64,000 nucleotides of DNA from Ptiloglossa arizonensis. Taxonomy: Eukaryota; Arthropoda; Insecta; Hymenoptera; Colletidae. Of this stretch, positions 14,071-25,889 are shown one piece after another (position 1 is the first letter of the stretch; each line of letters starts with the position of its first letter). The stretch lies in contig NC_135055.1 in NCBI RefSeq assembly GCF_051014685.1, forward strand, positions 9,846,001 through 9,910,000, in the 5' to 3' direction. The notes beneath the pieces were generated by a model that was not told where the DNA came from, searched no databases, and saw only the letters and a list, made by a program, of their open reading frames with translations. The translations under genes and the position numbers were made by a program.

Positions 14071-14580
14071 CGTTCGCTGTTTGCAATTGTGCCTCGTCCG
14101 GCGTTGGCCTCTTCATTTTTTATCCAAAAAATGCTTCTCTTCGCTGGAATATTATTTTCATGGATTATTAGTCCAGGCTGGAATTTCTTTTTTTTTTTAT
14201 TATTTGCCTATTAATAGCCTCTGCAGCGAAATGTTAGTAAGTTGGTAATTAGGCATTCGTTTACTCTCGAAGTTGGTTCTTGCGAGCAAATTATTATTAA
14301 ATCGATCATTAAATTTCTGCTACAAATAGTACGGAGCAATCGATTAAAATATGCTAAGAAATATACGAATAGATTATCTTACCCATATCGCGAAAGAAGT
14401 TTGATACAGAAAATTAACAAATATTTCGTTATTCACAGTTTTGACACATCGGGTGGTACTCGAAGATTTTACTACCGATTTTAGTACATTTTCGTACCTA
14501 TCGTCATTCTTCAAACCGATACTGGCCTCCCATGGACGAATTCAATTATTTCGTACAATGTTAGGATCCCAGAAATAATA

Positions 14581-14604
14581 GGTTGTTCGATAAGTTTTAT
14601 CCAA
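14581..14604 (-). mobile_element. Solo mariner-type terminal inverted repeat
   Basis: Directly after a TA (14,579-14,580) the sequence GGTTGTTCGATAAGTTTTAT and following CC matches, with one difference, the reverse complement of the right end of the MITE at 20,531-20,741. TA flanking and this type of end point to the Tc1/mariner superfamily, which inserts at TA. The adjoining interior (to about 14,690) does not resemble the MITEs, so this is probably one end of a longer, mostly lost element. No matching partner end or transposase remnant was seen nearby. Confidence 0.55.
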
Positions 14605-15316
14605 CAACAAAATTTATTCAGCATTCCAGTACTGTACTCTTTCATCGAACGAACTAATAGAAGCTGGTCTTCAAACAACCAAAACGGTCCATCGTTTATC
14701 GGAGTAGTAAATTTATTTCGTCGGGAATTCCATTTCCTTGAGATCCTAAATGCATTGGGAAATTTAAGCCTCGATGAATTCCCTCCTTCGATTTTCCCAA
14801 GGATCGAGTTCGTGGAATTAGCATCCTTCCCGGGACGCGGCGGCGGAAGAAATCGTGGCGTGAATTGATCGGTAAGAAAAATCGATTTTTGAATCGTGAA
14901 ACTCGAGCGCGGGCGGCAGTGAGTCAGACGTTGTCCTGAAACCGGACTTGCCTCGCGTTGCTCGCCAAGAAAATCACCGCGCTTACTCATGTATTATGTA
15001 ATTCGGATTTCAACATCCAATCATGTGGTTCGACCGGCTACACGCGCTCGTGGATAAAATTTGCGCACACCCTCGTCCGTGTCGCGTTCGCGTATGCGTT
15101 TCCGCGCGGACGTGTGCGGATTAGAGAAATTGCACTTCCACGTGTTTCGCGGATCGCGATTCGAACATTCGGTCGCATTTCGCTCGCTGGTGAAATATGT
15201 ATGTTACTCTTTAAATTTATTCCGTGTCTTCGTTCAGTACCGTCAAGTGGACACGAGTCGCCCCGCTCGCAAACTTTCGTGAAAGAAGAATCGTAAAAAT
15301 TTCAATAACCGTAATA

Positions 15317-15525
15317 AGTTACTCGACATGTTTCCTCGTTCGATAAGAAATGGAGCTATCCGGTTCGTCGTTTCATTTTTCTAACGACGGTGCTATTTAA
15401 CGCACGTGTACGAAGTTTTGTGTAGATTTGTCGACTCATTCGTATATTTACAGTTGTTCGAAGTTCAAGTGTCATAGTGTTTTCATTACAATGGTAAAGA
15501 CGACAAAACTTATCGAACAACCTGG
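15317..15525 (-). mobile_element. Mariner-type MITE, copy 1 (about 209 bp)
   Basis: The reverse complement of this segment aligns end to end with 20,531-20,741 at roughly 80% identity by eye. It is flanked by TA on both sides (15,315-15,316 and 15,526-15,527). Its minus-strand left end reads CCAGGTTGTTCGATAAGTTT. The right end is more worn. It has no coding capacity for a transposase, so it is a nonautonomous, internally deleted element. The short open frame at 15,356-15,559 lies largely within it and is not a gene. Confidence 0.8.
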
Positions 15526-15529
15526 TATA

Positions 15530-18500
15530 ATATGTATACAGGTTGTAAAACGAATACAACTTATTGCAAAAAGAGCAAAAACAATCTATATAGCTAAATA
15601 ATTCTTCGGTTTTATAAATAAACGTCAGCTTGTGTAATGTCAGTCTGTATAATATTTTATTTCAAAATATTAAACAATTCTGATACAATTAAATTTCAAT
15701 TGTATCGTGTTGGAATTTTCAATCTTCGGCCTTTTTCTGTCACTAAAATCTTAATTTTACAATTCATCGATTATTGTAATATTCGTAGCATCATTTTTCG
15801 ATAAGTCTGTTAAATGTTTCTGCAATATGATGGATGGTAAACAAGTTTTAATTATTTCGCCCTTCGAGAATACTTATCGAATTAAAGCAATTTAACGTTA
15901 AAAGCAAAACTTTGACATTCAATTAACGGATCTAAATGCTGCAACGCCTTGCATGGTGAACAACCTTGCACGTAGGTAGTAACACTTTGTTAATTATACC
16001 ATATAAGAAGCACAAAGGATGGATCTCGTATTTGAATTACCGCCTAAATTGGACCTCGTCGATAAAAAAGAAAACATTACTTCGCCTCACCTGGTTAATT
16101 TAATTTTACATATTTATGACATAATATGGTAATTTTATAACGCAGAGACGAAAATATCTTTAGATTACTCTAAAGAGTAATGATTACGTATTTTCGCAAC
16201 AGCGAATGAAAAGTAAACATTGAAGATTACATCCTGCGTGTTATCTTTTACAACGTATATTTATTCTTTCATTCGTATTAATATTTACACAATTTATCTT
16301 AAAAAATCTACGACTTTAAGCTGTGCTTTTGAAAAAGTAAACGAAATTAGTATAATATAAATTGTAATACAACGCATACTGTAAACTGCCATTAAATTAA
16401 TGGCAGAAGCAATGTGCATTAAATTAATTATTTTTCAATAACTGACGACTTCCGTTCCATATTCGTTATTTCGTTTACACGGAGATGTTGCAAAAATGTA
16501 TCTTTCTATTTAATTAATTATTTTATTATGTACTTTCAACAAGAGCACAATGTGTTGTAGAACACAATCTGTTGTATGTTTCAACGAGCTGTATTTTACA
16601 ACATATACACTGTGGTAAATAGTGTGGACAAGAATTTTTGTTTAATATCAGTTTACGATAAAATATTTAAAAAATTGACAATATAAAAACTTCTGTTGTG
16701 TCAGAAGAAACAATGCATTTATATTTAATATTCTATGAATATATCAAATATCGTGGAGATGTATATTCCCATTCCTTTTTATAATTTTAAAATAAACGAG
16801 CCAAATAATAGCTACGAACGATCAGAAATACGGATGCTTGATTAACAGTTTCTTCGTCATTTGAAAGAAAATAAAATATGCACCGCGCATTCGAAATATT
16901 GTAAGATAAATAAGTTATGTAACGTAACTCGTAATTGCTGTTCGAAAATTTTCAATGATATTCGGTTTTCATCTTCGATCGTCCGTTCACGCGATTCTTA
17001 CTCTCTTTGGCCTCGTTTCGATTCTGTATATGCTTCTGAAAAGTTTCTTCTGAAGTGGTGCAAGCAGAGTGGACGTTTTACACGTGTACACATTCACGAA
17101 CGCCATCCCAGTTTTCTCGTTGCCTGAAATCGACATTTCGAAAGAGTATGCGGTTACACGGTATAATACTTGGATGTTCCAAAACTTTTAGAATTAATAA
17201 ATTTATTCGACTTGTTCTCATACTCCGTGATCCAACTTAGCGATTTGTAAATGTTTGTGTCCCATGTGAATAACTTTACGAGAGATTCGATTTTACGATC
17301 ACAATGTTTCATTCCGTTTGTGTAATTGGTTCGTTAATGTCACGAATTGTGAAAACTCTTCGTGTATTACTTTTCTTTCCAGAAACATTCACAGAATGTT
17401 AATCATCGACGTTGCTCTTGGCCGCGTCTTATCTCGTCGTTCGTGTAATGTAAATTTTTTTAATAGAACTCGACCCGAAGGTATTTTAAATTTTGCTACG
17501 GATGCAACTAAATATGAGAAGTAATTTTCTCGTCTAATGAAAGCGATACTGAAGAAACTGACCGAAGTAAAGTTTTCCCATTATGATACCTCTATTATCT
17601 AGGTATTGAGTTTCTTTGATAAGCTTCTGTGTTTTTTGCGCCAGGTCGATTATTACTTCTGAAATATTAAATTTTAATTCTAAAACACGAACAAATCGCT
17701 CTACTTTTTCACGTAATACTTTATTTTTTAGCACGAAGTTTGCAGTATAAAATTTCAATTCCTGTATATCTCGCGTTGCATTGTAAGAATAGATGCTATA
17801 CAAATATGGTTTTATCTAGTTGGGTCTTAAACGATAACAGTTAATTCGTATTCTATGCGGGTATCTAAGTTTAATCCTTTCAACGTATAGTAATGTAGAA
17901 TGCTAGCGAGAGTATATAACGATCCCACAGTAGTACATATGTAAAAATTTTCAATCGAATTTCATTAATTTTGTGAATGAATATATAGATGGAGGATGAA
18001 ATATTGAAACGTTTTCTTTATATTTAACTCCAAAAAAATTTGATATCTTTCGAACTCGTAGAGCAGCGTGTGCTCAAATGTACTATATCATACGTTTCTT
18101 GAAATTGTACATGGATATGCTTTAGAAAAGTCGAAGAATATATATCTCATATACGAACAAAGTTTATTCATCCCATTTGAAAAAGAAACGAATGAAACTA
18201 AAATTTCTTCGTTCTGGTATTCTGCTCTATGGGTTTATTTGAATGCATATAGAGTTGTGTTCCACGTAAATTGAACTTTCTTTATCATGCAAATAACGAA
18301 ATGAATGTCGCGTAAAGCAGCACAAACCGCGCGATGTCGTGCATAGAAAGCAGAGATTATTTCTGCTGTTAGTTTTTTGTACGAGGAACAAAAAGTTCGT
18401 CAAACTTGAAGATGCATATCCGTGTGCTTCCATCAGAAGGGCCAGCTTTAGCTCTTTACTTTCTAACGCGACGCCCTATTATGCATCAACGTGCATCGGA

Positions 18501-20528
18501 TGCGCATTAACACTTTTTCTTACATTGCTTAATCGTATTATCAGCCCTTTTCTGTTGTTAGATTGAATATACGTTGTTTCATTTTGCTTTGAAAAGGCAA
18601 TGCATATTTACTTTTCTGAATCGACAAATGGAACACAATATATGAATGGCTGCGATATGCTTCAAATATCAGTATCCAAATGTTAAATGAAAATCGAACG
18701 AAAGTTTAAAATATCGACGAATTTAACTAATTTGATTCATGTGTACATAATACACATGACGCTATTCAAGTATTACGAATATCCAGATACTTCAAATACA
18801 TTGCAACTTGGGTCCGTGTCAGTGTTACGCTTTAAATATTCATTGTAGTCATTGCCATGAAACAAATCTAGAACAGCATCAATAAATTAAAAAGATAAAT
18901 TTAACATCAATTTAATCAAATATTCTAGGAAAAAGAAGACCTATCGTGTTATTATTAGCTTGTATCAATTATCCGTTTTGGTTAATTTTGTGAATATAAA
19001 AAGGGAAAGCTTATTGTCACAATAAGATCATAATTTGTTAGGGTTCCGTTGCACTCGAGCAAATAAAAGGTGAGAAGCAAATTGAACGTGTCTTTCGATA
19101 TCGATGCAGAAATAAACAATTGTCTCGAGTTGACGTGTTTAATGTTCGTGAACGAGTATTGTTCGACACTAAAATAAGCTTTTTAGAGCGTATCTAAATA
19201 ATCTTCTCTTGTAATAATTTTCCTTCCTTACTGTAGACATTGATGACCAACAAACCGTGAATGATGTAACGCTCACTTCCGTGTGTACACACTGTACGGT
19301 GTAACATGGTGCACCTTTGTAGTACAGAGTGCAGTACATTGTAAACAGGAACCATAGCAGACTGAGTGAATAAACAACGGCATTGCTTGAAATATACGTG
19401 TTGTGCCACGTTTCGGTTCTCCCGATTCGATTGTTTATTAAGCGCTTTCTAATTGCGAAAGATTTAACCGTTTTCTAATTAGTTCACCCATTTACTTCTA
19501 CTCTTTAAAAACTTAGTATTATAACCGGTCTGAATCTTTCATCTGTACATATGTAAATATCTACATATATTCAAAATGTTCAAAAGTTTTGCAATTACCA
19601 ACCATCTTACGAGACATTTCTTTGTAACATTCGTTATAAAATTAGAAGGATCACAATCTACGTTAAGTCACTCTTTTAGGTCCTCTATGTTAACAAATGG
19701 TAAATATATTATACGAGTAATTTTGAAATAAGCTTTCACGCAAAACATCGAGCTACAATTTAAAACGAAGAAGTTCAAAGCAACTTGTAAAACATTTTTA
19801 ATCTTTGTAAGCTCGCATACTTAATTTGGTACGTTACAAATTTTATGGTAAATTTATGTTTTATTAAATTCCGCCTTCATTTCTTTTAAATTGAACGTTT
19901 TCGTGGTTGTACTTTTCTATTCCGTGACATACAACGCTAAAACCGGGACAATTTTTTCATGCAAATGTTAATAAATTCCAATGGAAGTTACTTACGAACG
20001 ATTTAAAAGCAATGAAATAACGCTGTACACGCTTATTATGCATAAAAATATTTTTGCGTGGTGGTGGTTAATATAGAAAATTGAAACGTCATGAGACGAA
20101 CGTTTCCTCGTTTTCTCAATTTTGGCATGCAAAAGATTTTTAAGTTTTCATTACTGGTTGGCAAGAACATACTTAATGTCTATTTAGATTCATGGCACAG
20201 TTTTTAGAACACAAACCTGGTACACTTGTGAATGACGAATATTTACAGTAAGCATTTTAAAAACTCTAGAAAATAGAAGTTTATTAGATATCTCTATGTT
20301 AAAACGTTAAAATCATTCCGTTTTTATCTGTTCAAATTAACACTCCATGGAATATATTACACCATATGATATCGTACCTTAATAATATTTTGTGTAGAGT
20401 ATACACAAAAACTGATATGCTTGGAAAAAGAAACGTTCAATTTCGTTTAAGAAAAAAAATGCATCATTCATATAAACAAAACATACTATTTCTTACAATT
20501 TCTTTCTAACAGGAGAATCGATTCATTC
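15530..20528. other. AT-rich noncoding stretch between the two MITEs
   Basis: Very AT-rich sequence with no supported gene. The only structure noticed is a short perfect inverted repeat at 18,738-18,758. Open frames here are under 90 codons and of low complexity. Confidence 0.55.
18738..18758. repeat. Short perfect inverted repeat
   Basis: CATGTGTA and TACACATG form an 8-bp perfect dyad around a 5-base spacer CATAA. It is too short to assign a role; a dimeric protein-binding site or chance are both possible. Confidence 0.6.
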
Positions 20529-20530
20529 TA

Positions 20531-20741
20531 CCAGGTTCTTCGATAAGTTTTGTCGTTTTTTCTATTGCAAAAAAATACTATGACACTTCAACTTCGAACA
20601 ACTGTAAATATATGAATGAGTCGACAGATCTACATAAAATGTCACACACGTTCATCAAACACTAGTACCATCTTTAGAAAAATAAAACAACGAACCTAAT
20701 AGCTCCATTTCTTATCGAAGGATAAAACTTATCGAGCAACC
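20531..20741 (+). mobile_element. Mariner-type MITE, copy 2 (about 211 bp)
   Basis: Better preserved copy of the element at 15,317-15,525, in opposite orientation and about 5 kb away. It is flanked by TA at 20,529-20,530 and 20,742-20,743, the target duplication expected of Tc1/mariner elements. The left end is CCAGGTTCTTCGATAAGTTT and the right end, read on the minus strand, is GGTTGCTCGATAAGTTTTAT, so the terminal repeats match over about 18 bases apart from an offset of three bases at the tip. The interior is shared with copy 1 and encodes no transposase. Confidence 0.85.
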
Positions 20742-22631
20742 TATTGTAACAATTTCACGCTTTATTTCATACACTTGTATAAAACGGTACTGGTTTCGAA
20801 GCTAAATATTGCAAAAGTCTACTTTCAATCTCACATTTGTTTCTGGATTTCGCTCCTCTTATTGATAGAGAAATACCGTTGACTCCAGAGATAATAATCG
20901 TCTGGAGTAATGCGAAGGAAGGGAGTAGGGTGAGGTATGACCTCCCGGTACACGTTTGCGAGCACTTTCTCCGATTAAAAACAGGAAGTAGAGAACACGT
21001 CGTTTCGACCGATTATTAATGCCCATTTCTACACGTTATTTACCGTGAATATCTATCCAGTAGCATTAACAGTATACCGATTGCACAGAGTGTACTCGTT
21101 GGAGGAATAAAAAGTGGGAGATGACTCTTACGAGATTTAAACAATACAGATTCGTAAGGTAAACGTTAACGGGAACGTAACGGAGTTATTACCTCGGCTA
21201 AAACGCACTTGACAGCTTTTAATAATTCCTACGCAGTTTACGAATTTCCATCAGCGTAATTAATGGAGGTGAAATGGATCGTCACACGTGTGAACGCGAG
21301 AAAACAACTGCATTACGCGGCTAGCTTCGTATCGAGCATGAAAATAACACGAGAATTAGTCCATCGGGACTAATTTTACGGTTAGTGCGACGTATGCGCA
21401 CACGAGGAACCACTGTGTTTAATGCCGCATCTGCAGGGACTCGGTGCACACGTGCAGCTGTGGTGACGTTTATAGAGAAATATCGCAGTTCCGTGTAGTT
21501 GTACGATTTTTTAATTAACCCTTTGTGGTCCATTAAAATCAGCCTTGCGCGAGTGTATGTATGTACATGCTCGGTGGAATTTTATCACCTCGCGGAAAAT
21601 ATTTATGCGCGTGCATGGCTATTTGAACGCGAAGATGAAGGCTTTTGTAAACAAAACTGAACACCGTAACGTCGAAACGCACGCTTGACCGGGAGAACTT
21701 CACTGGATTGAAGTTACATTGATTTTATTCATTGTTTGTCTATTAAAAGTAAAATACACCGGCGAAAACAAATCGAGAATCCTGTTTCTCTCATTGCACT
21801 AAAACGCTACGTTCGCTTTCTCGATTATTAAAAAAGCAGGATACTCGGTTACTTAAACGGTATTAAAGTGTACGTATTAATGAATCTCGGTATATTTAAG
21901 CGAGTTTAAATTTGCATATTTTGTTACAAATGTATCGTTTGTGTTTGCTCGTATACATGAATATATTGAAATATATAGTATGTAATAAGTATCGGCGATA
22001 CCTTCCAGTCCAAGTTTTTGCCTTTCATGTAAAAAAGAAGATAAGGACAAGTATGTTTACAAATATTATTTTCATATGACAATGTTCAGCTGCTTCAAAC
22101 GCCTTACGAGCGAATGTCGAGCGTTTCATTGACATATCAATAGTATGGTTAACTTTGCTCTAAACCTATATCCAGATTATCGTTGTAAAATATAAATATA
22201 CAAATTTACATAATAGAAATCACGCTTACCTTCTGAACAATATAGTTCTAGGGGACATACGATTTGAATTCTAATTCCATACATAACTTTCCAAATGAAA
22301 TTTGAAGGAAATACTTTTATATCTCCTGTCGTTTGCGATGTAAACCCTGCCGAGTGGTCTTGAGAATAATACATATTGAACAAATTTTGGAATACAAAGA
22401 ATATCGTGCTGCAAATCTCCTGTTTCCCCAGCACGGACTAAAGAGAAAACAATGAACAACAATTGCAACTACACTTCGAGATAATTATGTACATATGTAT
22501 ACTCCACGTAATTCGTTTCTTATGGAAACAGCTGCGTGGCTTTTCCACAGATTACTACAAGGTTAAGTGAAACGCAAGTTTTCAAAATCGAAAAATTAAA
22601 TTAGACCTCTTCGAAGCAACGACTATGCATC

Positions 22632-22656
22632 GAACCCTCCGATTATAAGAGGGTTC
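22632..22656. repeat. Perfect 8-bp hairpin
   Basis: GAACCCTC and GAGGGTTC are perfect complements around a 9-base loop (CGATTATAA). The loop and stem recall a tRNA arm in size, but no acceptor stem, A box or full B box flanks it, so no tRNA is called. Confidence 0.5.
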
Positions 22657-23405
22657 AAATATTTGGACGAAACAAATATTGCACGAATCGAAGATTGTTT
22701 AGTCTATCGAAAGACATTGTAATCGTCGTCGAATGAAAAACAGACTCAAGGCTCCTTTGTCTTAAGGAGTAACTGGAAAACGAGTGTCGTGCTTACGTCG
22801 GAACAGCACTCCACGGTGAAAGCCGTACTTCAGTAGCAGCTTTCGTGTGTCAAACAATGGATCGAGCCGATTGATTGGACGAGTTGCTTTCGGTGTAAGG
22901 CAATATCGTCAAACAGAGCTTGAGCACGTACCTAGTCTATGTTTACCGGCGCCGATCTCTCAGGAAACTGTAATTTCGTTTTATATTGAATTCGAGAAGA
23001 ACAGGCATATACCTGCTATAAGAATTTGCTTTCGTGGGTCTTTCGAGGTCATTGATTTTATTGTTTACTTTTACCAATCGAATCCTGATTTTAATGAAAA
23101 TTCGGAAATCGAACTGTAAGAATGTATTCGAAGATTTGTCCAGGCAACCTTTCTATAAACATAATTCCTTTCTTGGACGAAAGTATCGTACTTGTTTGTA
23201 AAGCTCTATCGATACTTTCTCTATATTTTCAAAATTTTCCTTGTAAGTATACAGGGTATTGCACACACGGTTATTATCAACAACAATATCTAAAATAATG
23301 ACAAAAATGGCCGATACAAGAATAGTGTATTCATATAATAATAATAACGTATAAACATTTCGACCTTGATTTCGGTATGTCGACAGTAAAAAGCCGAAGA
23401 ATAAG

Positions 23406-23563
23406 TTCTTAAATTTGTTTGCAATTGTTAAAGTCTAAAATTCCCAATTTAATATACGAAGAAGCAGACGAGACGTTGTTTCATATCTATAATTGTTCTT
23501 TGTATACATATTGAATTAAGAATTTCTAATTTTAGACTTTTATCATGATTGCAAATTTAAGAA
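23406..23563. repeat. Imperfect inverted repeat, arms of about 48 bases
   Basis: The left arm (23,406-23,453) and right arm (23,515-23,563) are complementary with small gaps. The perfect blocks are TTCTTAAATTTG against CAAATTTAAGAA and AAAGTCTAAAATT against AATTTTAGACTTT. The spacer is about 60-85 bases. It may be the remains of a foldback or MITE-type element, or a hairpin-forming transcript. No target duplication was identified. Confidence 0.55.
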
Positions 23564-25430
23564 TATATTAGCAATTTAAATTTATACCATAATTCTTCTT
23601 CTTCTTATTATTATTACGTGTAAACTTTCCTAGACTGGTTTCGAATTTTCCTCAGTACATCGTTAGCAAGTGATTAAAGAATAATATGCGAACCTAATTA
23701 AATGGTATAAATGTATATTACAAATCAATTCTTAAATTGATCTATTATTTCGATTATCGTAGCGTCATTTGGTTACAAATAATGCCATCTAGAAGTCCAT
23801 TGTGTATTTGAAAATATGGTTCCTGCAGATACTTTCGATCGAAATTGGTTAAAACAAAGTTGTTGGATCGAGTTCGCAATTAATACGTTAGTTCAGTGTT
23901 TTTTTTTTTAATCACGAAGCATTTTTTCGTTCGTCTATACACTCAAAGTTTTTGGGTTAAATTGTCCCGAATTCATAGAACTCGTGTTTTTAACTTTATA
24001 ATTCAATAAGAGAATTAAGGCAATGGAGAATCATCCAGTTGTATCTATTGTAATTTCTCTAATTATGGAAAATGAATAATATATAAGAATACGGTGGATT
24101 GAGAAGGACCGTTGGAACGCACTAGAATTAGAACTTATATTGAAAAGTATGTATAGCTTCTTGGGTAATAAAATGTTGAGCAGGAGGAAGAAGATATTGC
24201 TTTGGATGAGGTTTCCAGGTGGAACGAGGACTTTCGGCCACATATTGAAATGCGGCCCCCAAGCATCTTGCAAACATTTTTCTTGCCCAGCTAGACTCAT
24301 ATCCGCTGGAGTACTCAGACTTGTCAGTTACTGCATTGCATTCGCACACGTGTGTCGTAGTCACGTGAATGCACGCGCCAGTTACGTGTAGGAATTCGAT
24401 CGTTCGGTTGGCCCACGCTTGGCCACGAAAAAAATAGAGGAATTCGATAGTCTGAAGATTCCATCTTGGAACGCTGAACTTGGTGAAACTTGGCTCGTAT
24501 CGGAGCGAATCTAGCAATGTAATCGCGACGTTTCGGGCGGGAACTTACGAAAATATTTTTCTCGCGGGAAGTTCTGTCGCCACTGATTTTTAGATAAACC
24601 TTGCTTTTCCTTTCCAATTCTTCAATCATTTCGGTAGAAGATCGTGTTATACAAGAAAAAGTTGTAGTTCAGTGTTTCAGTGTTCTACTTTCAGTGTGGA
24701 TAACAATTTATCGTAATTGAAAAATGATCAAATACAAAAATGAAAAATATTATTCTAAAAATAAATATGAAAAATCTTGTTTCAGATCTTTTTTCAGACT
24801 TTCTTCAAATTTTCAATGTTATATCGAAGACACTTTGTGTTTTTTTTGAATGAAACATTTAATTTTTGTGATAAGATTGTAAAAGAACAGAAAGGACGGA
24901 TTGTATACATTAATTTGAAGTAACCTTAAAACGTTAGAAAGTGGCAGGAAAGAAGAATTGAAAACACACAAGTATTAACGTCTCTATTATTTTATTAAAT
25001 TATTGTATTATTTTCTGAAATTACACATCCCATTTGATAAACTAATACTTTTTAATAGTTCATTGATGTTGAATTTGCTGGTCTCGCTGGTAAAATTATT
25101 GATCAACCATGTCCAACGCAGTGATTTGGGGAACGTTTAACCGTATTCTCGCTATTGATGAATAATGAAGCGGATTACAAGCATATCAAATGATAGATTA
25201 CAACAGTGTTTAAAAATTCACGACAGAAATATGGCACATACTCTATAAATAATCTAAGTTGAGTAGCAGAGAATTTGATGAAATGTAAAAAAATAAAATA
25301 AAGTAACTTTGAAAAATTGAAGAGAACACTTTTGCTTTTGGTTAAATAAAAATTGTGATTCAACTAATTGGTAGATATCGTGGAGATATTTTTGTTAGCC
25401 TTATTGATAATCGATTCTTTATACACAGGG

Positions 25431-25490
25431 TCTCTCGTTTAAGTTGACAAAACGAAATATCTCGTAGAAAATTAATTAAAGAAAAAAAAG
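25431..25490 (+). repeat. Possible dispersed-repeat fragment
   Basis: The stretch beginning CAGGGTCTCTCGTTTAAGTT and containing AAATATCTCGTAGAAAATTA resembles 105-131 (AATATCTCGTAAAGAAAATT), suggesting both come from one degraded dispersed repeat family. The match is short and the family is not identified. Confidence 0.25.
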
Positions 25491-25803
25491 TGAAACATGT
25501 TTTTCATAATATAATAGAATAAGATTTTAGAAAATAGGAGCTTAAATCTCACTGTTACTTTTCTCATGTGTAACACAATGATATGTTTTTTTGTAGAGAT
25601 GATTTCGTAAAAACAGTTTTCACCATTTAAAAATACTTACATAATTCATCAATGTAAAATCTGAATACTTCGCGTTCGAAAGTTACAACTTCGGAAGTTG
25701 TTAATTACTTATATTCACTCATAGTACGAATATAAGCAATATAAATAAGATAATGAAATAAGAAAGCGGTTGACTTGTGAGACTTCTTCTGCATTTGTTT
25801 TGC

Positions 25804-25881
25804 AATGCTCGGGAATAATAAAGCAACAATAATATCTGATGCCCTTAATTCATAATTCTTGCATTATTCTACTCGAGCATT
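25804..25881 (+). ncRNA. MicroRNA-precursor-like hairpin
   Basis: The 5' arm (25,804-25,833) pairs with the 3' arm (25,852-25,881) through 25 base pairs, including one G-U. The pairs are broken only by six symmetric single mismatches and no bulges, around an 18-base terminal loop. The base of the stem is the strong block TGCTCG/CGAGCA. The length (about 78 bases), symmetric mismatches and loop size fit an animal pre-miRNA. Neither arm matches a conserved microRNA that I recognise, so a lineage-specific microRNA or a chance foldback are both possible. The same hairpin would form approximately from the minus strand. Confidence 0.35.
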
Positions 25882-25889
25882 ATATCAGT

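Larger units (their letters stand above)
13400..15300. other. GC-rich, CpG-rich island
   Basis: This block is clearly richer in G and C than its flanks and has very frequent CG dinucleotides. It contains a 173-codon plus frame (13,410-13,931) overlapped by 85- and 60-codon minus frames, then a 112-codon plus frame (14,958-15,296). Frames open on both strands at once are what stop-poor GC-rich noncoding DNA produces, and none shows a recognisable domain. A promoter, an unrecognised exon or a conserved regulatory block are possible. The island includes a G-quadruplex motif, a 9-bp tandem repeat and a solo mariner-type end. Confidence 0.45.
20750..25800. other. AT-rich noncoding stretch
   Basis: No gene was recognised. 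GC-richer patches at about 21,230-21,560, 22,740-22,970 and 24,130-24,600 carry frames of 70-129 codons without recognisable domains; the last has several overlapping minus-strand frames. It contains the hairpin at 22,632 and the larger inverted repeat at 23,406. Confidence 0.5.
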
